Below, one piece after another: positions 45,601 through 55,600 of a stretch of 58,263 nucleotides of DNA; the first letter of the stretch is position 1; the number at the start of each line of letters is the position of its first letter. Source of the DNA: Chloromonas sp. AAM2. Taxonomy: Eukaryota; Chlorophyta; Chlorophyceae; Chlamydomonadales; Chlamydomonadaceae. The stretch spans positions 1 to 58,263 of the forward strand of contig QAXH01006225.1 in the NCBI GenBank assembly GCA_004335635.1. The letters run 5' to 3'. Made by a program: the position numbers and the translations under genes. The notes under the pieces are model-generated. The model made no database searches and was not told the DNA's origin. It saw nothing but the letters and a program-made list of their open reading frames with translations.

Positions 45601-48361
45601 TGGGAGGAGGATTTGGAGCGGCTGCGCATGGACCTGGTAGCGGCCGTGTGCCGGCTGTCTTCCGCCCGCCGTCTGGCCGCCCCAGCGCTTGCGAGACACG
45701 TGGAGGCTTGTCTGAAGGACCTGGCCATGGCAGGGGCAAGGGTGCACGTGGGGGTCACGTGGCAGCTGGAGCCTCACGTGAGTCACCTGGCGCTGCAGGG
45801 ACGTGCACAGACAGGAAAACCGACCAGTGCCCGATGGCTCCTGCTGTCAAGTGATGGCTCCCTCTGTCAATTGTACGATGCAAAACGATGGATGATGCCT
45901 CAAGGGCACACTGAAACCGACTAGGCTGCCGCTTAATTCTCAATTCTCTACATGACTGCTGCTTAATCCAGATTTTTTGTTGTCCAACTGATGATCTGTT
46001 TCTGAGCCATCACGTGGTTTTTTTTTAACTGCAGGCGAGTCGGTTGCGTGAGTGTGAGGCGTTAGACGTGCCGCCTGCCCTTGCCCAGCCCTTGGGAGAG
46101 GAGGGCGGGGCGGCCTACCGCCTGCGGCCTACCGCTGGGCTGGATTGTGTGGAGCTAAGGCTAGCTGCGGGCCCCGCAGAGCCGCTACGCCCCCTGGCGG
46201 CCGTGGCTTCTGGTGGGGAGAGTGCGCGGGTGATGCTTGCATTAAAGGCGGCCCCGCTAGCCGGACTGGCGGGGAAAGGCGGCGGGCTGCAGGCGGCTGG
46301 TAGTTCGTTGCATGGGACAGCGGCAGGGCTGGTGGCACCGGCGGATGATGGTGTGTTGCTAGGGACAGCGGCCGAACAATCAGTGGGTTTGGTGGCAAAG
46401 GCGGCTGATGGTGTGTTGCAAGGGATGGTGGGAGGGCAGGCGGTGGGCGTGTGGGCGGCGGGCGGGGCCGCGGCAAGCAATGGTGACGGTGTGTTGGAGA
46501 ATGCGGTGGCAGGGATGGGCGGGAGGGCCGCAGACATAGGCAGCAACGGCAGCAGTGGAGTGGATGGTGTGTGGGGACAAGGGATGGTCCAGAGCGAATC
46601 TGGCAGCGGCATAGTTGGTGCTGAAAGTGCAGCGGCAGGGACAGGAACAGCCGGGGCGGAAGCAACAGGAGCAGCAGGGGCAGCAGCAGCAGCGGCAGGG
46701 GCAGGAGCTGCTGGACCAGCAGCAGCAGCAGGTGCGGGAGCAGCCGGAGCAGGTGCAGCACCGGCAGGAGCAGGTGCAGGTGCAGCCGAGGCAGCGGAGG
46801 CCGGAGAGCAGATGGCAGTGGCTGCGGGCTCGCCTGTATTGGTGCTTGATGAGCTTGACTCGGGGATTGGCTCCCGGCTGGGAGCAAGCGTGGGGGCGCT
46901 ACTGAGGCGCATGGCGGGGGGGCAGGGAGGCGGAGGCGGGGAGGCGGAGGCGGCGCCAGGCAGCCAGATCATCTGCGTCACCCATCTACCTCAGGTGTGT
47001 AGGCCACGCCTAGTGGGCCATGTACCGTACGCATGACCCTTGTTGCTTTGTTTGAAGAGTGATGTGGATGGGTACGCAGGCCACACTCTGCAGGCGACTC
47101 ATTTAGTCTCATACTTCCAACACTTATGTCAGCAGCTGCAATGCCATAGGCCCACCTGCTATCGCATTGTGAAACTGTGAACATGTGAATGTCGTGTGAT
47201 GATGATCATCATGCGCCCTGGATGGCTCAGCGGCATCTTGTCGCTCCTAACCTGTGCCGGTTGCTGGCTGGTAACTACTGGAGCGGCGCCCATGTGCACA
47301 ACAAGTACACACACAGATCATTCTGCCCAGAGCTTGGACCAGTCACTGAGTGACGATAGCATACGAGATGGAAACGTGTGCTTGACCAAGCTCGATCCAG
47401 CAGACATGACATGTTGTCCCTCAACGTATGGTGTGTGCGTGCAGGTGGCTTGCTACGCCCAGCATCACGTGAAGGTGCTCAAGGCCAAGGGCGGGCGTGC
47501 AGGCGGGGCGGCCGGGAGGGTCACCACGCGCTTCCAAGTGCTGGACTCGTTCAAAGACAGAACTGAGGAAGTGGCGGCAATGATGGGTGAGCGGTCAGGG
47601 GTTGAGAAATGACGGGGAAATGAGTGCAGAGCAGGCTTGACAAGCCGGTGCATGGATGAAACATGCATGCACATGAGAGAGAGATGAAGCACAAGTGCGG
47701 CGAACAAGTACGGCGTGCATCCATCATCATCGGGCCTATGGTGCTTGTCCACTGTTTGGTGTTCTGGCAGTTATTGTTCATCCATCACTGCTCACAATCC
47801 AAGTCCTGGCTGCCATGTAATTGCCATGTGATGCAACCTGGACAGTCCTGTGCCTCGTCTGCCCTTCACCTGTCTTACTGTGGTTCTGCAGCTTTGGGAA
47901 TATCAGCACTTGCTATGACCATCATGTAGGTGTCATAGTCCAAACTCAACCTCTTGGTGTGTTTTGCAGGCATGGAGCTGAGCTTTGCAGAAGACATGCT
48001 GCGTGCAGCCCAGGGGGCCTCAGAGCCAACTACACAACAGCCAAGATTGCACAGAATAGAAACCGTTTCAAAACCATCCCAACCAGAACCAGCCAGACAA
48101 CCAGAACCGTGCCAACGGAACCAGCCGGACCTATCAGCCAAGCCAGCCCAGCCAGCCATGCTGACCCAGCAGCAGCAGCACGGGCAGCAGCAGCTGGTTA
48201 CTGATATGATTTCAGCAGGGCAGCAGCACGTTTCCTCACGTGATGGAAACGGTCTAGATGTTAGCATGGCTGTTGGAGGGTATCGGGAAGGCACTGAGCA
48301 TGAGGCGATGCATGGAGCACAGGCTCCAGATCACAGTTTGAGTGAAGGGGCCATGATCTGA
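39645..48361 (+). CDS. RECN: RecN-type SMC-like DNA repair ATPase, organelle-targeted
   Basis: Exons: 39645-40112, 40442-40642, 41243-41461, 42040-42147, 42373-42450, 43009-43153, 43895-44268, 44752-44949, 45187-45297, 45595-45777, 46035-46994, 47445-47586, 47970-48361; 1192 aa against about 550 in bacteria. RecN is an SMC-family ATPase that tethers broken DNA ends; plants keep a RecN for organelles. Seen: basic N-terminal extension of about 115 residues, then LLRIRVQNFALVEE with Walker A GESGSGKS at 147-154, MNGQHSSLALRE, coiled-coil segments in exons 4-10 including an acidic Glu run, ABC signature ASGGES near 753-758, Walker B VLVLDELDSGIG near 962, and CVTHLPQVACYAQHH near 1009-1023. Between signature and Walker B sit about 190 Gly/Ala-rich residues. 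Exon 7 is a Ser/Thr/Ala-rich insertion; the tail is Gln/Pro-rich. The start is the first ATG after an in-frame TGA at 39612. Intron 6 holds a dispersed repeat, intron 7 a duplicated exon relic. Confidence 0.94.
41486..41594. repeat. 28-bp tandem repeat, four units
   Basis: Units such as atgtgatgcatgtgcatgtg recur at 28-base spacing in intron 3 of RECN. Confidence 0.88.
43654..43829 (-). repeat. Dispersed repeat family R1, copy B
   Basis: Reverse complement matches 15878-16142: accaccaagat at the right end, cacagcgttatttcacttgc inside, and the gagccttg...cacat end at left. It lacks the long internal duplication of copy A. Sits in RECN intron 6 in antisense orientation. Confidence 0.8.
44522..44672 (+). 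pseudogene. Duplicated, dead copy of RECN exon 8 start
   Basis: The bases around cacttgcatccatacaagatg and the following acidic coding run copy the acceptor and first 30 or so codons of exon 8 (44752). Both translate to a Glu-rich run followed by ESSAL(V/L)QA. In this copy the acceptor has lost one G (aag/atg instead of cag/gatg), so splicing here would shift the frame. A TAG ends the frame at about 44674. Confidence 0.75.
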
Positions 48362-50352
48362 GATCAGTTATGGTTTTCGTCACAACGGGTGCAAGCACGG
48401 ATTTGGTAGTGCTCAGAATGGGATTCACAGCCATGATTGGCCTTGAAACAGACCTTCCCGGAAAGTCTGATCATCGAGTGTGTTTGACTTTAAGATGTAG
48501 CGACCTGCTGGTGCTTTGCTTTGGAGTGGTGATGCAGACAGCTGCTCAGCGTCTGGACCGTTTTTGCACTGCAAAACCAAAGATAATTCATGCAGTGATG
48601 CTGATGGGCCATGATGTTTAGGCACGACTATTTGAGCAAGCGAATACGAGCATGGGTTGGGCCAGCATGGCTTGAACCTTGGGGATGGCTTTTGTATGGC
48701 TGGTGATGAGCGACATGTCAGACTCCATCAGATTTGTGTACGGGTCCCAGCTCTGCTTTGAAAGAGGGTGCCAGTTATTTATGCCTTTGTGTTGCGAGCC
48801 TTGTCTTTAACAGCTACTCAGCTGCAGAGGCACTGGTACCATTTGTTGTGTTGTCGGATATGTTTGCTGGCCTGTGTAATGTAGCGTGCGTTGAGTTGAC
48901 TAATACGGACATGGCATCCGTTCCATGTCCTGGATACTGCAAGTAGTGTAGTGGGCGACCGGGCTTTATATTGAAAAGAAAATTGTACCGAGGCGACGCT
49001 ACGTTGTGGAAAGGAGCACCACGTTGCGGATTACGTTGATTCCATGGTGTACCCTTAGGTGCAGCAGTGATGCTGGTATGCACTGCAATCATGGCTGTAC
49101 AAAAAAGCTCGCTCACAAAAAAAATGGGAGACAGAAGGGTTGAGTCACGTGGCAGTTTAGCCAGGGTTTCCTTAAAAAATAAGGGTAATGCAAGGATGGC
49201 GTGAGAAATGGCGTACTTAATTTCTGGGCTTTGTAGGCTAGTTGACAGTTGTGAAGCAGTTGTGCAGTGCATGTACTCCTAACAACTGGCAGTACCTTGT
49301 GAAGTGATGCGCACACGGATAGTGAGCATTCATTGTACAGTTGATATACTCTCTGGGTTCAATGCTGATGACTGGCTCTATGCTGGAGGAGTGAAGTTTG
49401 GTTGTTTGGATTGCACGGCAAAGTTACCTGCTATCTTGTCTGCACAAGTGGTCATCTCTATCATGTGCCGATTTTTGGCATGTCAAGGCAGCCGTGCACC
49501 CTGTCTGGTTGCCCAACTCTGATATGAGTCCGTACAAGCCTTGTTACAAGCTCTCCATACAATTCTAGCTCAACGCAGGTGAAGGCGTTCTTTGCAAATA
49601 AATCCAGGGACCAGGACGGCCTAGATAGGAAGCACACTGTTCAATGCCCATTTGAAATCATTGATAAAATGAATTAGGGTTGCAAGGCTATAAAGGTGGG
49701 CACGGGCCAGGGCTTAAGTTACCTACACTGGGTACCAAGTGCCAATTGTCATGCTCATAACAACCAAGGTGGAGCATGTCGAGCACGGGCATAAAACATG
49801 ATCACAAACCCTACAGTCCAACAATTGTGCCTTGCAATGGCACCAACGGTCCTAGATGGGAATGCTTCCGAGGCTTAGACAGTTGTTCACGGTCAGCAAC
49901 AAAGGCTCGTACCTCTGCGTAGTTTACCTTCCACACTCCATGGCAATGTGGAAGGGATGGATGTTCACAATACGCGGAACTCACACGGCTACTTGTGTGC
50001 ATGGTTTATGGTACGCAGGTATCACAAACTCTGCTCTTATTCACGATACAGTGCTGCTTGCATGCACCAAACTCAGTTTGCCCTCTGATTTGCCTACTAG
50101 AAAGGGTGTCTGTGCGGCCTCTTTATGATGCATTGGCCTGCACATGCCCCCTAGATGTGCAATACTTTGTGCTCATCCTGCAGTTGTCAGATCAGGCCTG
50201 AAAGAAACCCGCAGAAATTGCCGGTGACCCGGCCTTTGATAATAAGTCGCCGCATGGCACGACTGATCAGGAGGCCGGGCAATCAGGCTGCAGCCCAGGG
50301 GCCACTGGTGCCTGGATGCATCAGCTGCATGGTATCCTCATGTACGGTGGTG
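48362..50352. other. Spacer between convergent RECN and acetate transporter genes
   Basis: 2 kb with no recognisable exon, RNA gene or repeat family. It should contain both 3' UTRs. Confidence 0.5.
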
Positions 50353-52145
50353 TCAGACATACTTGGTTGCCTTCAGGCCTGGAAGCGACCAACCCAGCTC
50401 AATCTGCAAATGGGAAAAAAAGAACAGACGATTCTTGAAAGTTGCATGTACTGAGCAATGATTGGCAGGTATTGGCAGGTAGGGATGAGACAAACTTGTA
50501 AACGACGCCACCCACGCAGCAATCAGAAGTTCAGCCAACCAATGTGCTTGGGATTGTTCTATGAACAGCATGTGCAGGGACGAGATGGCATGCAGGTATG
50601 TGCTGCATCCTTTGGTCACATTTCTTTGCATCTCCATGCCATATCACACCTGATATAGTTCAGCGATGGCAGCATAGATGGCCGATGAACCGCAGAAGAA
50701 ACCGATGTACCCGGCGGCAAGCTTGCAACTATGGCTGTAGTTGCCTCCAGCCAGCAGGAAGAAAGTGATGAACAGGCTGCCGAAGATGGTCTGTAGGCAG
50801 CCGTTTTTCCGCAGTGTGACCACGAAAAAGCAAAGAGTGAGAACGCCCCACAGGCCAAGCCAAAGTGTGTCTCCCTTAAGGGCGGTTTCTGCCACTTTGG
50901 CGACCTGTCCAGATGCCTCCCAGTAGTGCCATAACGACCAGCCCATCCAGAAACAACCGTAGCTTGAGAAGGCTGTACCAGCAAACGTTGACCCCCGGAT
51001 CAACTGCAATCATGATGGCAATGCGGCAATGTCAGTTGCCTGGTTGGTGGTGTGCATGACATGCATGTAACCCAGGGCAGAGCTGCGACTACAGCACCAA
51101 CATATCAAGTCGCCGCAAGAATCGCATTGGCTACGTGGCAAGAGGCATGCACAGCTTCCACGTGTTTGCTAGACACTAGCAAGTCGCTCACGTAGAGGTG
51201 CACGCAGTGTTTTCGACACATCGATATCATTGCATTTGTCTTTGTGGAGATGCGTCTTGTGTGCTTGCTACATGTGGCCACAAGTACAGCACCCAGCAGT
51301 GCCCTAGAGAGGGTCGCACGTCTGTGCTTGCATGGGCGAATGTATGCTTTGGCAGTGACATGACCCCAATCAATCACCTCGAGAATCCCAGCAATGAGCT
51401 GCCCGGCACCACCATAGAACAGAGCATATCCCATGACAACGGGTGTCAGGCCCTGCATGTGTAAACAGGAGTAAGCACTGTATCACCCTTCACTTGCTAG
51501 TTGCACGGACCCTTGATGAGAACAGGAGCACTGACAAACGAAGAGCAAAAGCATGGAAAGGACAGCTAATGAGCAGAGACATCAGCTGTTTAGCATGTCC
51601 TCAGCCCACATACCCATAGCAAACATGCGTGCCGTTCAAACCAAACACCAATTGTCCGTCATCAAGGGATATTCTGCAGCTGCTTCGGGCTGCCCACATC
51701 TGTTGCTGTGGGAAGTCAGCATTCCACGTGGTCTTCCACCACTCACCGCAGATGCCCAGCCTGTTGTGATGAACATGAGCATGCATGTGGTCATGCCGAA
51801 ACAGAGGAGCCCAAAGGGTCCAGGATTGGCACGCACGCCATGTGGAAGAGCTGCGCGTGGTGGCTCTTGAGGTGCAGCGTGCCAAATGTGAAGTGGGTGG
51901 AGCGGCACGTCGCCGCTGTGCGAATTCCTTCTTGAATGATGTCCTTTCTCTACATCGTCTGCAAAACGGGGTTGGACAGCTTGTACATGCCGTTGGCTAG
52001 TCTCGGAAGTTCGTTCCGGAACTGGCAGATGTTTCGAAATCTCACCTCGAGACAATGGGATGTGTAGGTGGCTGTGGCGGTGATTGTCGTCCAGTATTGT
52101 GGTTCGCGCTCTCTCAAACGAAGTTGTTGCGAGAGGAATGCCCAT
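50353..52145 (-). CDS. GFY: Gpr1/Fun34/YaaH-family acetate transporter
   Basis: Exons (minus): 52145-51747, 51452-51378, 51003-50650, 50403-50353; 292 aa, all splices phase 0, normal family length. The family (yeast Ato1/Ady2, bacterial SatP/YaaH, Chlamydomonas GFY1-5) moves acetate or succinate across membranes with six spans. Seen: signature ANPGPFGLLCFGMTT (family NPAPLGL motif) opening the first span, MGYALFYGGAGQLIAGILE, then GSTFAGTAFSSYGCFWMG, which is the second family hallmark, and three further hydrophobic helices. The N-terminal 90 residues before the signature are hydrophilic and His/Arg-rich. The start at 52145 is chosen because it gives usual length; the same frame stays open to an ATG at 52214. 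The neighbour transcribed away from it is acetyl-CoA synthetase, which fits an acetate-use role. Plasma-membrane or microbody location cannot be told. Confidence 0.87.
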
Positions 52146-52654
52146 CGTGAATGATACTTTTGCAGGTTCGTGGAACAGATTTGGAGATGGAACTAAAGGA
52201 TTGTGAAGCACCACAGTTTGGATGATGGTGCTTGTGGCGAAGAGGCATAAGGAATGGCGACCTTCGCGGTTGTCCTGTCAGTTTTGTACGTCATGCTTGA
52301 CCCGCACAGCGAGACAGCTCATATTTGCCCTTTCATCCGCCTGCTGGCACTTTTGTCAGGAATGTGGGCACGCTATGTGACTGCCATCCATGTGTGTTGC
52401 CTGGTTCCAACTTCCCGATTTGCCACCGGGCAGGGAAAATTTGCAGAAAAAAAGTGTGTCGATGATTGTAACATCCACTGGTCTGCTCCAACAGTGTCTC
52501 TCGCCAGAGTAGTGGTGTCCAATGTTGTTTGCCGACCTTTTTCCGTAACACTTTTCGTGAGGTTGCAAGCCTTAAATGAGTGAGGTCACTCAGTTACCCA
52601 GCTTGATGACAGTTCCCTTGCAAACCTGCAGTCCGCAGTTGCAGCATCTGCGCC
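52146..52654. promoter_or_regulatory. Shared spacer between acetate transporter and acetyl-CoA synthetase
   Basis: About 0.5 kb between divergent start codons. The two genes act in consecutive steps (acetate uptake, acetate activation), so a common bidirectional promoter is a reasonable inference. No specific operator-like motif was identified. Confidence 0.45.
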
Positions 52655-55600
52655 ATGGACCGCCTCCGTGTACTCAGTCGCCATATTACAGCATGTCCGG
52701 CAGGTAGGATGCCGTCGGAATGGCCCACCAGTCAGGGTAGAGCAGTCAGAATAACCCCCCGTCCAGTTTGGCATACCGGCCGGACCGCCCTCATCTTCCA
52801 TGCAGTTTGGAAAAGCCGTTCCGGTTCTGTGCAGAGGTAGCAGAGCCCTTGAGAAGCATCAGCGAGGAAGAGTACCAACGCCTGCATCGGCTCAGCATAT
52901 CTAACCCAAATGCGTTCTGGGCAAAGGAGGCTGCGCATTACGTTTGGGCGAAGCATGTGAGCAACTCAAGCCGTTCATGCATGGGATTGAGGCCATCCGT
53001 GCTTGCTTCATCGACCATGCTTGCCCATGACCTACCCAAGGGGCATGGCCCGCTCGTGTTTTGGAGTATTGCGTTACGATGACAATCTGTTAACAAGCTC
53101 AAAATCTACGGCGACCTAGCCGTGCCTTCCAGATCTGTTCTGCTTTGCTCATCGCAAGCAGCATGCAGCATGCGCTTCTGCCTGCCAACACAGCCTGCAG
53201 TTGTTGACCCCCCCATGAAGCACCACCATGCTGCTTTCCCCACCTTTGGATGCAGTGGGATGAAACTCACATGAGTTACAACTTCGACGTTCGGAAGGGA
53301 CCTGTGCACATTGAATGGTTCAAGGGTAAGAGCACATTGGCCCACAGGGTTACTAACATCTCCGAGAAGCCTAGGATGTCTCAAGGAGAGGAGCAAGAAA
53401 TGGAAGCTAAACTCAGCCAGCTAGAGCCTGCCTGAGCAGGAGGACACTGTTGTTATTAGCTGTGATGGCTGTGACCACTTGTCTTAGCTGTCCCGCAGGC
53501 GGGCGCACAAATGTCTGCTTCAATGCGCTGGACCGGTGGGTGCAGGCCGGCCGGGGCCAGCAGCCCTGCTACCTGTTCGAAGGCAACGACCCCTCACAGC
53601 AGGTCACACTCACGTACAAACAGGTGGGGCAGATGAGCACTTACTCCTAGGCAGAGTCAATAGATAATGTGTATCAATGGATGGTGCGTGTTGATAGATA
53701 GGCGTGGTGGTCTAGGCCTGTTCATGCGGACACGCCGTCAAGGCGTAGACGCGTCAATGTCCATGACTTATCGACTAGCGCCTGTTTTCCATCACCCCAA
53801 CAGCACTGATGCCTGGTGCATAGATTGCATCAGAGGGCCCCGACAAAATCCGAGCACGCACGCTAGCAAACCATGCTGATGTCTACTTGAACATTCCCAG
53901 CAACCTGTTGTTTGTTGGTTTTGATCACCCACAAGGCACGATGAGCTGGGTATTTGAAAACAACTCGGTGTTCTGCGTGCTCTCCCTCACGGCTGCCTCA
54001 GGTTCTGGCTGAGGTGTGCCGCCTGTCCAACTGGCTACGGGCCCAGGGGGTGCGCAAGGGAGACGCTGTCACCATATACATGCACATGGTGAGGCACATG
54101 CACATGGCGAGGCACATGCACATGGCGAGGCACATGCACCATGCACATGGTGAGGCACAGAGAGCACCTTAGTAGTACTCGGGACTAGTGACCTGGCCAG
54201 GATCGGGAAGGCTCGTTGCATGAATTCTCTATTGGTCACAGTAAAGATCAAGTCACAACGTCACGAGGACACTTTGCATGAATCTCCACCGTCCACACGG
54301 AATGTGTGGACCAGTGTCATCGAAGTGTAATTCAAAATAAAAATCCCACTTGCCCTGCGACGCCTTGTGAACCCTTCACTTCTTGTACCAATAGTCAGCA
54401 TGCTCTGCATGTTCTGCTGTGGGGCGACAATTTGCAAGCGACCACTTGTCTCGTTCGTGCTCTTCAGTGCTCTTGTCACCTGCGTGCGCGTAGCCATGTT
54501 AGGAGTAGCGAACTTGACCCAACTGCTGGTAGTTTGTGCCAAGTCCTAGGTCATCCTGTACCACTTGACAATCGCGCCTCTGTGGTTCAGTACACCATGG
54601 TTTCACTTCAACCCATGCTTTCATCAGGTGCGGGTTGTGTTTTCTGCAGGTTTGCGAGCTTCCCATGGCCATGCTTGCATGCGCCCGCATAGGCGCCGTG
54701 CACAGCGTTGTGTTTGCCGGGTTCAGCGCCGACAGCCTGGCGCAGCGTGTTATGGATTGTGAGGGTCGGGTCATCATCACTGCTTCGGGGTCCACCAGGG
54801 GCAGCAAGCCGGTGCAGCTGAAGCAGATCGTGGACAAGGCGTGTGCGGTGACGGCGGCGGCTGGGCATGTGGTGGGTTGGGAGCTGAACACAGGCTGTGG
54901 CATGGGTGAAGGCAGGGACTAAGGGCTCTATAGCCTCTAGGTCTCTAGGGTGCGAAGGGAGGGGCAGAAGGGAGGGTGCGAAGGGAGGGGCTCTTAAGTG
55001 CGGGAGGGTGCAAAGGGCGGGGCAGAGGGGAGGGTGGGAAGGGAGGGGCAGAGGGGAGGGTGCGAAGGGAGGGGCTCTCAAGTACGGGAGGGTGCAAAGG
55101 GCGGGACAGAGGGAGCAGCGCAACGTCATGTGCACGTGGCAGATTTGCTTGTTGTTTGGCACAGCGAGCGGAAGGGATAGTAACGGCAGGCCAAGATAGT
55201 AACGGCAGAAACGGCAGGATAGTAACGGCAGTAATGGCAGGCCAAGAAGGACTCCAAGGAACAAGCGTCCAACAAATGACCCTTGTCTGCCCTGTTAAGG
55301 CATCCATCTGTCGTCTGCCAATGCATCCCATCCCTGTTAGGATCACTGCACCCTTCACCTCGCCCCTGCTTCTGGCCCACGCCTAACCTGCACCTTGTCA
55401 CATGCAATCTCTCCATCACCGTTACTTACTTCCAAGTCTCACAGCCTATTTCGGCATCCGTTCACAATACCAAGGGTCCCCGTCGCTCGTCTTCATCTCC
55501 GTTTTCGTCCCGCGGCTGCCCTGCACTCCATCCCTGCTTTCGGCGCACGTCTACCCTTGGCCTTGTCATACCCACACCCTCTCTCACTCCTACTAGTCTC

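Noticed and set aside
46115..46981. Long minus-strand ORFs of 250-290 codons rich in Ala, Pro and Ser
   Set aside because: Antisense shadow of the Gly/Ala-rich RecN exon; high GC removes stops. No splice-site or family support.
48814..49272. 152-codon minus-strand ORF between RECN and the transporter
   Set aside because: No domain, no splice context and typical of chance ORFs in spacer DNA.
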